Below, one piece after another: positions 13,741 to 26,780 of a stretch of 64,000 bases of DNA (the first letter of the stretch is position 1; every line of letters starts with the position of its first letter). Origin of the DNA: Archegozetes longisetosus (Eukaryota; Arthropoda; Arachnida; Sarcoptiformes; Trhypochthoniidae); NCBI GenBank assembly GCA_018873245.2, contig JAEMBT020000004.1, positions 6,675,073 through 6,739,072 on the forward strand, read 5' to 3'. Position numbers and translations under genes: made by a program. Under the pieces are notes generated by a model. That model did not search any database and was not told where the DNA came from. It saw nothing but the letters and a program-made list of their open reading frames with translations.

Positions 13741-15727
13741 ATGAATGTGGTTCCACGATCTGTTTCTGATATAATCAAGAGTCAAGACTCTGAAGAGCCA
13801 AAAAAGAGAACAAGAGATGAATGGCGCAAAGCAAAAGAGTTGGAAGAAATGCGAAAGGCTGGAACAGCTCCAGCACAAGTCGACGAAGAGGGCAAGTATG
13901 TAATCTCTGGTCACAACCACACCATAAATGTTTAGAACATAAAGTTTATTATAATTTTTTTAATGCAGAACTAATTGTAGTTTTTTGAATATAAAATTAA
14001 TTATAGTATTTTGGACATAAAATTGATTATAATTTTATACAAACAGAGATATAAATCCACACATTCCTCAATATATCTCAACGACTCCCTGGTACTTCGG
14101 TTCGACTGGACCCACTCTCAAACATCAACGACAACAAGAGGAAAAGTTAAAGAACTTCGCGCGAATCGATGAACACTATGTCAGAGGTTTGAAGGGAACC
14201 ACTGCTACCCGATTTCGGCCTGGCGCTTGCGAAAACTGCGGTGCTTTGACTCACAAGAAGAAGGACTGTTTGGAAAGACCGCGAAAAGTTGGTGCAAAAT
14301 TTTCTGGTGAAGACTTTGTTGCAGATGAGCAGGTTTTGCCTAATCTTAGTCTAGATTATGACGGAAAGAGAGATCGTTGGAATGGATTCGAGCCTGAAAT
14401 GTATAAGTTTGTAATCGATGAACATTCGAAGATAGAGGAAGCAAAAAGACTTTTGAAGGAAGAAAAACTAAAACAGGATTTAATAATGGCTGAAACAGGA
14501 AAAGAAAAAGCAGTCGATACGGTAGAGTCAGACTCAGATTCAGACGAAGACGACAAATATGCGGATCACATCGATATGCCGGGAACCAAAGTTGACAGTA
14601 AACAACGAATTACTGTCAGGAATTTGCGTATTAGAGAAGATACGGCCAAATATTTGAGAAGTTTAGATCCAAATTCTGCTTATTATGATCCAAAGACGCG
14701 TTCGATGAGAGATAACCCCTATAAAAATACTGGTAAATCACCTGAAGAGTTGCAGTACGCGGGCGATAACTTTATTCGCTATTCTGGAGATACAAATGAA
14801 GTGTCTAAAGCACAACTATTTGCGTGGCAGGCATACGATAAAGGAGTTGATGTCCACTTACAGGCAGAACCCACTAAAGCAGAATTGGTTCACAAACAAT
14901 TTGATTCCAGAAAAGAAGATTACAAAGAAAGTATTCGCGACAGCATTTTGAAGAAGTATGGTGGAAAACAACACTTAGAAGTTCCACCCAAAGAACTAAT
15001 ATTTGCTCAAACAGAAAACTATGTTGAGTACTCACGACAGGGACAGATCATTAAAGGTGCTGATAAGCCAGTGATCAAGTCAATTTATGAAGAAGATGTT
15101 AAAATTAATAATCATACACATATTTGGGGCTCATTTTGGCAAAACGGGAAGTGGGGCTACAAATGTTGTTATTCATTTATCAAAAACTCTTACTGTACGG
15201 GCAGTGCAAACAAAGAGGCAATCGCTAATTCCAATAATGTTCTCCTGTCCCAAGATGAAGACCAAACAGCAGAAAATGCTAATAGCGATAGTGATAATAA
15301 TAGACTATCTAATAGTGAAACAATAGAAAAACAGACTGAAGATGCTGAGAGTGTGAAAACATTGTTAGAACAACATCAACAAAAGATAAAGTCAAACAAA
15401 AGGAATAAAAAGAGGAAGAAGAGCAGTTCAAGTGACGAGGAATCGATAGATAAGGACAAATTACAAAAGGCCCTAGAAATGGAAGAAGAAAACAAGCGAA
15501 TCGCTGAAGAAATGCTACAAATGGATGAAAGAAAGCGCGCCTATAATAGCATGTATGATGAAAAGGCACCCACAAAGGAACAAATTGAAGCCTATCATAT
15601 GAAACGGTAAATATTTCGTAACCAACAAATTAGTTTCTCAATATAAGTTTAAACTGGATTTTAATATAATGTGTTTAATTTTAGGCGAAGAGATGAAGAC
15701 CCTATGGCTGCCTTTCTTAAAGACTGA
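13741..15727 (+). CDS. Slu7: Pre-mRNA-splicing factor SLU7
   Basis: Second-step splicing factor that helps the spliceosome choose the 3' splice site. Exons 13741-13895, 14047-15606 and 15685-15727 give 585 residues, almost identical in length to human SLU7 (586). The start [14 protein letters not shown] follows the family N-terminus, and [17 protein letters not shown] is a conserved SLU7 block. A CCHC zinc knuckle, [14 protein letters not shown] (CX2CX4HX4C), lies at about residues 113-126. Further conserved stretches include [20 protein letters not shown] and [18 protein letters not shown] Lys/Arg-rich run ([12 protein letters not shown]) near the C-terminus is a likely nuclear localisation signal. 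The ending [11 protein letters not shown] matches the usual DDPMASFL tail. An in-frame upstream TTG at 13732 is not needed. Intron 1 contains a small tandem repeat. Polyadenylation signal AATAAA at 15850. Confidence 0.96.
13931..14034. repeat. Degenerate 26-bp repeat in SLU7 intron 1
   Basis: Three similar 26-bp units (pattern TTTTGRAYATAAARTTWATTATA plus three bases) lie at 13931-13956, 13983-14008 and 14009-14034. They fill most of the 151-bp intron. The last two are adjacent. Confidence 0.6.
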
Positions 15728-17571
15728 ATTTGTCTTTAAATTACGAGAACTGAGAGTCGAAGTAAAATTTTGGAGAAGGTGACGCCAAAAAGTGTAGCAG
15801 TACTGAGAATATTGTATATATTTATGTATATTTTTGTGACATTTCTAAAAATAAATAATCCCATAGTCTTAAAGTGCTTGTGATGCAGTACTTATTAAAA
15901 TAGAATCATTTCCCACGAGTGAAAGGCAGTGAAACACTGCTCGCAATACTGAAAATCATTGAAGCTTTTCAGTAGAAACACAATTATATACACTTATATA
16001 AGCTTATTGTAATAAAGGAATGACAATCATATTTATTATAATTTGCGAATAAATGAGTTGAATTTTGAACGACGACCTAATAATAGTTAATGACGACTAC
16101 ACGATCCGGTAAGTCATTGTTCATGTTTTTGTTGTTGGTGTTGGCTATTTAAAAAGCGTTCTTGTTTCCAAGATCATTTAATCTCATTTTTATCAGTGTA
16201 TCAGATTTCAGTTGTTAGGTAAATCATCATTACAATTCATCTTTTCTACCTCTGCCATCATATGAGTTGAGCTTATTTTATATCTTTATCAATACTATAC
16301 TATCCTGTCTTCTACTTTATTTATGATATCGACTGCAATTTAAAGAAACAGTGGGCGCTATAAATCTAATTCTGGGCCAGATTTTAGGCTATGATTAATC
16401 AGGTAATTGAGTTGAACTAAAATGCTCTACTAATTACAGTTTGAGTGAAACTCTCTTAAGTGAAGGTCTCTCTTAATCGGAGAGTCTCCAGAAGTTTAGT
16501 CTGAATTTTGTTTCTTAAGGTTCATGGATCTAATTGAGTCAATTGTGAGAAACTTATGCTTTTAAGATAATCGTTTGTGAGAATGTGAAAAATATTTTTC
16601 ATAGAATCTTTTCAGCTCATTTTATAAACTGTACTTCAGTTTGATCGCTATTTTAGCAAAAACGGCTTTTGCTTATGATTACATTTTGAAGTTTCACAAA
16701 CTGACAAAAAACAACTTATGATTAGGACTTATAAAAAGAAACAGAGACTTGCCGTCATTTTCCCATAGACCTAGGACTTATCTGATACATGATATGTAGA
16801 AGAATTTAGATGTAACTTTGTCATACCAAACTAAAAAGAAAAGTCAATCATTCGGCTCATGAACCCTTTTTTGCTCACCACTGAATTTTAAATACAAGGA
16901 TCATCTATGTATAGCTTGTTTGATAGAGAATGGACTAAATTATATACAACTTCTCAGTCCAGTTTCTATTAGAGTGACCCAAAAGCAGGTAATCGTATGC
17001 ATCTACAGGTATTATAGTTGATAAGAAAAATGAAACAATTAAGAATAATAGTTTGCTAATTTATTAATTTATAGTAAAATAACTTATTTTTAGAATAACG
17101 AACGAATAGAAGAGGCATCCGAAAAGTTGACAGATATATGAGCTTGAAAGAAATTGCGATTATTTCCTATTGTTTACTATTGGCTTCCTTTTTATAATAG
17201 AGGTAATTGTCAGCGAAAATAAATAAAAGCCACTGTTCTCCTTAATAACTAATAACTTACTCAAATTTCAAGTACTAACAGCCCATTTCTTAGCTATTCA
17301 CTCAAGATTGGTCTAGACTGGAAAAGTTGTTTTCAGTAAAACCACCCAAATCTTATGCTTGATTTTTCTCTAGATCTGATCTAAAACAACTATTCCACTT
17401 CACAACTATTGCCATAGTTATTATGATCTCTCCAAACCGAGTCATTATTATGAATCATTATTAATGATTGTCATGTGAATGGGGCCGAAATTGCGATCAC
17501 TTTAATCTATAATAAAAGTGCAAATCCGGGTTTAAAAGTGAAGGTTCAGACTGCTTTCTCATTGAAATGAT
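15728..17571. other. Intergenic; possible promoter at about 16.15-16.22 kb
   Basis: No coding signal seen. A TATA-like TATTTAAAA at 16146, TCAGT initiator-like motifs at 16193 and 16208, and a donor-like TTAG/GTAAAT at 16219 could together make a non-coding first exon for a gene downstream. This reading is inference only; the 49-bp TATA-to-initiator spacing is longer than usual. Confidence 0.25.
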
Positions 17572-17862
17572 ATGTCAAGTAAATCAATCATCGAATCAAT
17601 GAAAAGTATTGGCAAACAATGCTTTACAGAGCCAGATTTTAGCATCGCAAAAGTCTGCAACTTCAGAAAAAAGCTTCATCAACTTGAATGTTTTTTTGAG
17701 GACGGGACCACTTGCGACTATCGTTACGATTGGCATAACTATTATGTCCCAAGTTTTGATTCGCGATCAAAGCTAATGCCTTATTATGATATTAATTGTT
17801 TTGATGATGTGTATGGCATCTGTGACAGACAATATGCTTGGCACAGACCGAAGCTACAAATG
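17572..17862 (+). CDS. Orphan 97-codon exon, unknown protein, followed by a perfect splice donor
   Basis: Open frame beginning with ATG at 17572 and running 97 codons into a consensus donor ATG/GTAAGT at 17863, so it looks like a first coding exon in phase 0. The peptide is rich in Cys, Tyr, Asp and Trp (for example CFFEDGTTCDYRYDWHNYY and CDRQYAWHRP). It has no signal peptide or known domain that I recognise. The composition differs from random translations in this AT-rich DNA, which favours a real exon. The next plausible in-phase exon I can find on this strand is at 30795, about 12.9 kb away, also phase 0. It could therefore be the first exon of the coiled-coil gene, of a gene whose other exons I missed, or a chance frame. 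Confidence 0.4.
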
Positions 17863-19209
17863 GTAAGTGTTTAACATTGATGGAAAACTAGTTCGTAAAA
17901 CATAATTGCTTACTTAAAAATGTGATAGAAGCGTTTTTCAATACTTTACAAAGTTTTAGTGTTCGATCAAATTTTAATAGAATGAGTTATGCGGGCAATT
18001 GATAAGCGAATAAGGTTTGAATTGCCATATTAGAATTTTTGATTTTTCAAAAGTAAGGTTTGGTATGAGGTAAAAGTATCATAAATTGTTTACATAACAA
18101 TTTATTGTTCTAAATTCTAACTTTTTAATGGCCTTTAAAGCCTTCAAATGCTGATAAGACACTATATTATGAATAATTTATAAATTGCTTAAATGTTTAA
18201 CAAAGCATTGGATAACAATTGAAACTTTCGTGATATTTGGCTGTTCTTATTTCAAATACGGGCTCAAGTTTTCTCTTTTTTACCTAAAGATCCAATTTTC
18301 ATGACAGCATGAAATATATTATAATTGTTGAGTCAACTGTATTTCATATTTGTAAAGGATCTGATTTGATAAAAATGGGATCATAGTTGAAATTGAATCT
18401 GAAATCAACCTAAATTTGAATTGAACGGACAAGCGTTCAAGCATTCTGTCATGACTCAGGATAAAGTTGGTTAAAAGTTTGTATTGTTCATTCTAAATAA
18501 TCACAATTCATCTACACAATCATAAACTTATATCTGAATTTCCGTTTATTTCTTTATTCTGAGTTTCGCATAAACGCATTGATTAAGTCTATGAAGTCTT
18601 CCAAATATCACAGAGTAGGTGTTGTTTTATGAACTGCAAATTGGTCTGGCTATTGAACTATAGTGAGTGAATGCGCGTAAAAAATAATAATTAAATTAGT
18701 TTGGTGTAAAGAATAAATAGTCACAGTTTAGTTAGGAACTGAAACAAGTAATAGTTTGATAGAGGCACAGATAAATTACGAAATAAGTTGCGATAAGTCG
18801 ATTAGTTCATCACAACGTTATGCATAATTGAGTAATAGTAGTAGTAGTAAGGTAAAAAATAGTTTTATTTGTCATTCAGCTATGTCTCTAGGGTTAGTCC
18901 TATTAACTTAACTATGACTTTCATATTCCTTATGTCAAACCTTATTCTAAAGCTCCAGATATTTAGAATTGTCTGCAAGGGTGGGGTTTGAGTGGTTAGA
19001 AATGAAAAATAAGAATTGAAAATAAATGAAATGTGTTGTCAAAATAATGAGCAAACATGATTGATCACACCTATAAGCTGACATTGTATCATAAACTTGT
19101 CTCAACAATACAACTGAGAAATGACTCCCATTTAATCTTTTGCCAATTATGACAATACTAAGTTCGAAGTTAATGCCACTTATTTATAGCTTCTTTATTT
19201 GTTGCTTCG

Positions 19210-19257
19210 AGTCTAGCTTGTTTAGATTATCTAGCTTGCCTAGCTTATCTAGCTTCT
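19210..19257. repeat. CTAGCTT-rich short tandem repeat
   Basis: The motif TCTAGCTT or CCTAGCTT recurs about five times in 48 bp, separated by 2-8 bases. Locally repeated, imperfect. Confidence 0.5.
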
Positions 19258-21469
19258 TCCTTAAACCACTAAATTCTATTTTCCAAATAAAGGATTTTAA
19301 TCTCATCAGATTTGATAGCTCGTACAACTTCAATCTATTTTAACTCAAATTGTTTGGCTAAATCTTCAATTCTTTTGGTAGTTTAATAGTTTGCTGAGCT
19401 CCTGCCGCTCAATGCTATGAACATATTGTTTGGGACACTCTAGTATCAATAAATTAGAAGCAATGTGAGAACTTGCGATTGTGACTCAAATTTTCAATGA
19501 AGTCATACCCGTGTGATAAAGCCATTTAGAGCTAATATTATGTGATAGATTTGCTGATTGGCACCATAAAGTTAAAATTGAAATTAAGTTAACTAATTAG
19601 TCACTGGTTGTAATCAATTATAGACTACGAAAGAAACAACAACACTCTCAGCTTATGCAAGCATTAGTGACAAATTGAATTTATATGAAAGTTTTGTTAA
19701 GGTCTTTACTACTGGTTTGTTGATAAGCGAAATAAAAGCTAAAATGCTTCACATACTTGTGTGATATTGAACTGTGAAGTAAAATCAAATAGACAATTGA
19801 TATTGAAACGGATGAGTGCAAGCATAATAGGAGTTAATAAAAATGAATTTTAACTTATTCAATAAAAAACACTAATAAAACATTTGCCCGGAAGCGTAGC
19901 ATAGTTTTTAGACTTATCTATTCATACAATGAGAAAGTAGAGAACAATTTCGATTGCATGAAATGTTCTTATTTTCTTGTCTAATAGCTTTTCAACTAAA
20001 TTCAATCTCTTTTCAGATCTAATTATCGTTTAATGTGTTTGAAATATTTTAATAGTTTGTAACAAATACTTCTATAGAATTGATTTTATTTTATACAAAT
20101 CCTTAATTGAATCGCATTAAACTTTGAACCCGTTTATAAAATCCATAACAATGTCTTATTAAGTTTTATAATAAGGAATAGTTAGCATTCTTATCAAAAT
20201 TGAAATCACAGATGTTGTGATCACTTTCGCTACGATTCATATATTGATATATTGAGAAATGCTTTAAGATTGTGAGTCAATAACACGATTGGAATACTAA
20301 TTAAGTTTATTCATATAATTAGATGCAGTTAAAAAACAAGATTTGCACAAATATGGCTAATTTAAATTCAAAAATTACAAAATCCAATCAATTTGTAACA
20401 TTTCGAATCAATTGAACCAGTGTTGGGGTGAGTGTTTCTGTTTCCTGAGACACGACCCAAACTATGCCATCGGCCAGTCAAAGGTTTGTGGCAGATGGCC
20501 GGTCATGTGCGAGAAGATAAATTCAATTCAATTTATCCAGTTTGCGTTCAATTTGAGCCTTCAATTTTCCAGTTTGTAAAGTCCAATCTGGCTGAGCTTC
20601 ACTTTTAACGTGAACTCAACGTATTAAGAGATCAGTTATACCAGAAATAATTTATTTTCTCAGCTTCTTAAGTCATCCAATTAGTCTGGTTTCTATAAGC
20701 ACCAAATTATTAATTCTATGCCATCTACACTCCTTACAAATGTTGATCATATTTAGTCACTTTGACTTAAAATTATTCTCAACTCTAACTTAGGTATTAT
20801 TAGGCTTTGTTCTTAAGTTTTATTCTTTGGTTTCAAGTTAAATAATAGGTATGTAAATCGTAAGACATCTGAGCAATAAAATAGATAACTAGGAAAAGCG
20901 ACAAATTGTCGCAAAAGAAACTCTCAAACTTGATTGATTCGGGATAAGTGTCTAGGTTGGTTTAAGGTTATAAAGAAGATTAAATGATAATTTGATTTTT
21001 GTGCCATACATTTCATACATTTCTGGTTTGACGGAAACCGTTAGATGATTAGTTAGCCTGAAGAAATAGTTGTGTATTTGATTGGAAGGCAAGAAATGTT
21101 ATTTTTAGATTCGTGAGAAAACACATAAGAAGACTGGTTGGTCTGCGTTCAACGAGTCTATGCATTTTGTTTTGAATATTCATTCAACTATTTTCTCAAT
21201 CTCTAACGTTATTATATGTGACTGAAGTTGTTTTGCTGTTTTTCTCGTCTTTTTTAATCTGATGCATAACAAATAAACTTCAAACCGAAAGTCGTGACTA
21301 ACTATTAAGAGTTATTAGTTGTAATAACTCTTTTTCTCATTTCAAATTATCGATCAACAGCCAAATGTGTGCAACAATGTCTATAAATCAACTGTTTTAT
21401 GACTGTTTCGACGATTGAACAAACTCTTTCAATCATTCAATGAATAAATAACGAATTGAACTTTAATAA

Positions 21470-21560
21470 CAGATTAAATTTTCGCAACAGATTAAACTTT
21501 AATAACAAACCAAATCTTGTAACAAATCATATTTGATAACAAATCAAACTTTCATAACTT
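21470..21560. repeat. Degenerate repeat of about 20 bp (AACAAATCAAACTTT-like)
   Basis: About five loose copies of a unit like AACAAATCAAACTTTAAT follow one another, each drifted by several bases. Confidence 0.45.
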
Positions 21561-22027
21561 ATTGAGACTTATTTTGTAATTTTAACAATTCCTATCGACA
21601 TTGATTCTGGATTTGATGAAAAAGCTGAATAAACAAAAAACTTATATTAGAGCTAATTCGATGCGAGTTGGATAAACTGAGTTGAAATTCTTACACGTTT
21701 AATTGCAATCAGTCAAAGTCTAAAAATGTATTGTATTAAATCCCTATTAGCTTATGACGGCTATGACCTTAACAATGAAAAGGGCTTAAAATGTTTTAAA
21801 AGATTTCCTCATTCTATTAATTAACATAAGAATTAGTCATATTGGCAATGTATAAACATTTCAGATCATATCTTAATGAGTGAGAATTAGATCTAAGCGT
21901 ATTCTCATAAAGAAGTGTTATGGTCAATAGAAGAATGTTTGCTTTGTTATGCTGTTAACTTATGCAAATTAGATAAACTCCAGTTTCTCATATTTAACTC
22001 TCAAAAGTGTCAACGTAACTGGGATCA

Positions 22028-22110
22028 GTTAACTCTAGTCAAGTCTGAGGTAACTGCGATTAGTGTCGAATAATCGTAGTGAATTAACTGTGGTCAAGTC
22101 TAGAGTTAAC
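22028..22110. repeat. Imperfect inverted repeat with perfect 11-bp ends
   Basis: GTTAACTCTAG at 22028-22038 is mirrored by CTAGAGTTAAC at 22100-22110. Inside, GTAACTGCGATTA pairs loosely with TAATCGTAGTGAATTAAC, giving a potential hairpin of about 83 bp. GTCAAGTCT also occurs twice as a direct repeat. It may be a small foldback element. Confidence 0.5.
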
Positions 22111-23093
22111 ATTTAATATGACACTGTGTTACTGTAATAAGATTTTCTGTCCTATGAGAGAAAGGTCATCTGTAGGAAGACCAAATAGAGAATGAGATAC
22201 TCTTATCTTACGCTAGATAAAATCATTTTCATAGTACACCGTAGCTATCGCTCTTTATTTCTATGCCTCTACTCGCTTGTCAGCTTATACTATAACTAGT
22301 ATTTAGTCACGTAATTCTAACTCATTTGCTTTACTTTTTGCTTCTCTTCTTTGAATTTTTTTTTAATCATATCCGTTATTCCCCGGATTAATGGAAAAGT
22401 TCAGGCGAACTTTCACAAACTAAGTCATTATAATATCGATTAAGTGTATAGAAATTGTACTGATCACGAATTAGAGGCTTAATCGATATGTTAAAATGAT
22501 AATCAAAACTTTAATTATATTACCAATGGAGAACAGGAAATATGGAAAATATCAGTGACTTAGACTTTAAAGTGAAGCTTAGAAACAATAGGAACAATTG
22601 TGGCATTGAAAATAGGAATTGAAATGTGGAAAGATAGGAGAGTAGTTGATGAGAAGCTGGTATGGAATGAAAGAAATAGGATCAAATGGAAGAGTATTAC
22701 TGTTAGTTATTAGTACTTCGGAGAGACTAGCAGCTGATACGCGCTCAAACAAGTGCGATCATTGAGTAAAAACTTAGTTCGCCTTTTAGATGACCTCTGA
22801 CCTGATAGCAGGGTTTTTAATACAAAATATATAATTTATTACAGAGCAAAGAATAATTTTTGATAGGTTTGGATAAAAAGTATCCCTATCTTCCTCGTTA
22901 GTACAAAAGTGAGTAAAACCGGTTTCTCACCAAAACTAAGAACTCTTGTGGCCTAATCGTCGTCAGCCTCAACTAACATAAGGTTTACATAAGGTGTATG
23001 TTATGCAATCTGAATGGTTAGAGTCGATGGACGAGTCTATCCAAAACAAGTTTACTTGCGCTTATGCCGGAAGAACCGTATTATTGTCGATGG

Positions 23094-23145
23094 GTTTAAA
23101 CTTCTAATACTTATTCTCAGTTTAAACTTCTAATACTTATTCTCA
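23094..23145. repeat. Perfect 26-bp tandem duplication
   Basis: The 26-bp unit beginning GTTTAAACTTC and ending TTATTCTCA is present twice with no mismatch, at 23094-23119 and 23120-23145. Confidence 0.9.
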
Positions 23146-26100
23146 ACCAGTCATCTAAAGAATCAATGCTTAGAATACTAGAATGAGTTTACTATGAATT
23201 TTTGATTTAATACTTTTTGACATACCTGCAATCAAAACGTTATGACAGAAGATACTTATGCTATTGACATTTGTGTTGGTACGTGTGTTGTCGACATTCA
23301 GTAGTGGATAATTGTTCATCTTTTGTCATATTTTCATTGCCTGTACTACACATTTATATGACTATTGGTATAGTTGATCCAAACAGGTAATAACGTTTAT
23401 GGCTTGATCTTTCACTTTGATTTCAACTATTTTCAGCTGTAAACAAATATTAATCAAACAATTATTAATTGTCGGTGTCTATATTGTTATTATGAAACTT
23501 TCTATTGTGAGATAAATGAACTCATTTCATTACTTAAGTATTATAGTTATGTTGAAAAGTTATTCCAAATGAGTAAGTAATGAAAACTGAGATACTTTCA
23601 TCTTAGCGCAATTACTGCAGATGGTAAGCTAATCAATTTTATTTTTCAGAGGCTTATGTCAATTCAGAAAGAATTAGTCTCTTGCATTTAATTTTAAGTC
23701 TGATATATTATGTATTGAATTTGATTCACAGATATAATTGAAATATTACTCCTGTCTTAAAAAAGTTAACTTTATCCAAGTATATTTTAATCCCCGGTAT
23801 CTCTTCAGCTAACATTGTGTTTCAGCTAGCTTGTGTTTCATTTGATCATAAGTGCGTTTGTAGAGCTGAATAATGAAGTGAATAGTTTAAAAATTGCTTA
23901 CACGAACTGATGATCTTTGTAACAAGCGAGTCTTTCAATAGTATAACAGACTGTATTATGTGAGAACATTGGAGCATTGATAAAAACAAATACCGGTACT
24001 CTTTAGAAAACTAGTAGAATCAATCATTTTCATATCCAGTCTAGTTTTTCATCAGTCAAACTACTGATCAATTGCTGGTACAATTTAGGGAGCAATTTAT
24101 TTTATCAATTTAACTTAGAATAGTATTTGGTCTTAAATTTGAAAAATAAGATAATCAAATGAAACAATTTTGCTAAAATCTAGTCAAAATACCAGAAGTC
24201 TGTTAAATATACTGATGACTAGAACTTTTGATGCTATATCTTCAGATCGAGAAATCATATCAATTTAATTACATTTAACGACCATTAAAAAAGCGATTTG
24301 GTATTTCTTTACTCTGAATTTTGCGAGTCTTATCTTCAATAGAGGGAAGACTAAAAATTGTTAGCCTGAAAGCGGAAAACAATTTTTAGAGCTCATTCCT
24401 TCACTAAACATGATTAATATGATGGATATATAAAATAGTCTCTGCTTCCAAATAAAATATATATCTTTAATAGAGCCTCATAACTTTGATTTAATGAGTG
24501 AAAACTTACGTTGAAGTACCCTTTTTAGTTACCTAGATATAATCTAAAAGTTTCTTCTAATTCAATACCTATTTATAACAGCATCAGTTGATTCACTTTT
24601 ATCTTCCCTTCACTTAACTCTTATCGTACATATAATTGTTTATCTTATTAATATGTATTATTTTAATTGTGGTAAATCTGGTTCAAACTATTCAATTATT
24701 TTTTGGATCATGATAGTTTGAGAGATCAAATAAAAGTTGGTCAACAATTGAAACAATTTTGTTTGTGAGTTTGTTTGTCAAACTATAAATAGGAGTTTGT
24801 CGGTGAGGCATTTGAACAAGTTCTATTAAATATTAAGTTATTAACTCTTAATTTTTTTTAATAATTGCCAATCTCCGCATCACAAACCGTTTTCACGAGT
24901 CACAGGCATCTATTAAGAGAAATTATAGATAATCTCTCAGACAATCAACAAACTTACAAAAGTATTGCAAAATAGAAGTCAACATTTGAGTTTGTATTCG
25001 TTGATTGAGCGATGAAAACTTGCGTATAGTATATCTTTCAATCATAAGTCTGTGCAAAATTCGTTCGATTAACTGATACATAGTTTGGTAAGAGATTCAC
25101 TTGAATATAGTTGACTAAAATAACTTTGATATAATCGATACTTTGCATAGAATTAGATTTAAAAAAATTGAAAATATTTAAGAATTGATAATAGTATACG
25201 CTTTTATTAATAGCCAAACACCTATTTAGTAATATATAGGACTGAAATGAGATGTTCAATACTTTTATGGAGAATAACTGAGAATAAAAGTAGTCATAAT
25301 AATAGCACTTCACTTACTGTATGATAAAAGGATTTTAACCTGAGAGTTGAACTAAAAAATGTTAAAATTAACAGTTAATTGACGTTAATATCAAAATGAA
25401 TAGATAGTTATATTTAGATGAATTAGAAATTTAAATGTCAAGTATATTTAGGAGAATTTGGATGACAAAAAGGGTAGAAATATCGTGACTAAATAAATAT
25501 AAAGATAATTTGTATTTCTATTTTCAATTGAAAATTAACTCAAACATCAAAACCTAACTGAAAGATCAAACAACTCTCGACTCGTTGAAGAGCTGAGAAG
25601 TGTATCCTTAGGACGTTTTTAACCTACAAATAAAAATAAGACAATCTTTAATATTAGCTTGATGTAGCTTATAATGAAAGAAAAAAAAGTAATTTCAATA
25701 TTTAAATCAATTACACTTAAGTTAAATCTTGTTTAATTGTTAGTAACACTTTAAGTTAACAAGTTGATAGCCTAAAGTCTTTATTAATGAATCACTTACT
25801 AAAGATTGAGTCCTATTGAAAGTTTGTAAATTACTGAGTCTATTTTGACTCCAATTTCTAAATAGACTAAATAAATAGTATTCACTTCTGATTTATAAAA
25901 GTCGACAAAGACTCTTAAAAACTCATCAACTGTTGATTGTACGAAAATAGTAAATCATGTTTAATCTGAAGTTCATGATCGACGATAATACAGTTTTTTT
26001 AAATATAAAGTTACTATTCTTCATGTTAAAAGATTGATAGTGTTCTGTTTGGAAAAGCACTTACGAGAAACCTTAAAAATATTTGTGAAAAAACCTGAAA

Positions 26101-26650
26101 ACTTGTAATTTGGACCCAAAAATATCAGTCGGACAATCAGATATTTAAAAGGATGTGAGGATATGCTATAACAATAATAATTAGGAAATATTGCCAAATA
26201 ATAAGTTATGAAGGAATAAAACGTTGATGTAGTTTATCTGATTCAAAGTGATATTTTGATTAGAAGAGTGGGTGTTGTGAAGCAGAAGATTGGAAAATAT
26301 TTAGTCGGCGAAAGGGATAATCAAGTATAGAATTAGGTAGAATAACGTGAATTAAAGTTACTCAATGTTGGTGCTATCCAAGAGGATACGTTTAGGTTGT
26401 TTCCATGTTAAGTATCTCGTCCTCAGGCAGAGCAACTATCAATTGGTGTATAGTGTCAGTTGAGGAAGTGCTAGTACTGGCTATACTTGAATTTACCTGT
26501 ATTACTAAACTTATCATACTTACCAGCCCTTTGCCTCCAACACTAACTTCCTCTTTATTTCTTTATTATTCTCTTTATTTCGTTTGATTGTTTTCAGCAC
26601 TAAATACTGATTAGAATCAGATTAAATTGGAATAAGATTAGGCTAATGTT

Positions 26651-26780
26651 AGTTTCTAAGAGTTTATCAGAGTTTATCAGAGTATATAAGAGTATATAAG
26701 AGTATATAAGAGTATATAAGAGTATATAAGAGTACATAAGGGTATATAAGTGTACATAAGAGTATATGAGTTTATAAGAG
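26651..26780. repeat. 10-bp minisatellite (AGTATATAAG), about 13 units
   Basis: Tandem array with unit AGTATATAAG. Five consecutive units are perfect (26681-26730) and the flanking units carry one or two substitutions (AGTTTATCAG, AGTACATAAG, TGTACATAAG). The unit resembles a TATA box, but no gene start is recognised next to it. Confidence 0.9.

Noticed and set aside
20465-20500. GCCATC...GATGGC hairpin in a less AT-rich patch
   Set aside because: Only a 6-bp stem; too short to separate from chance.
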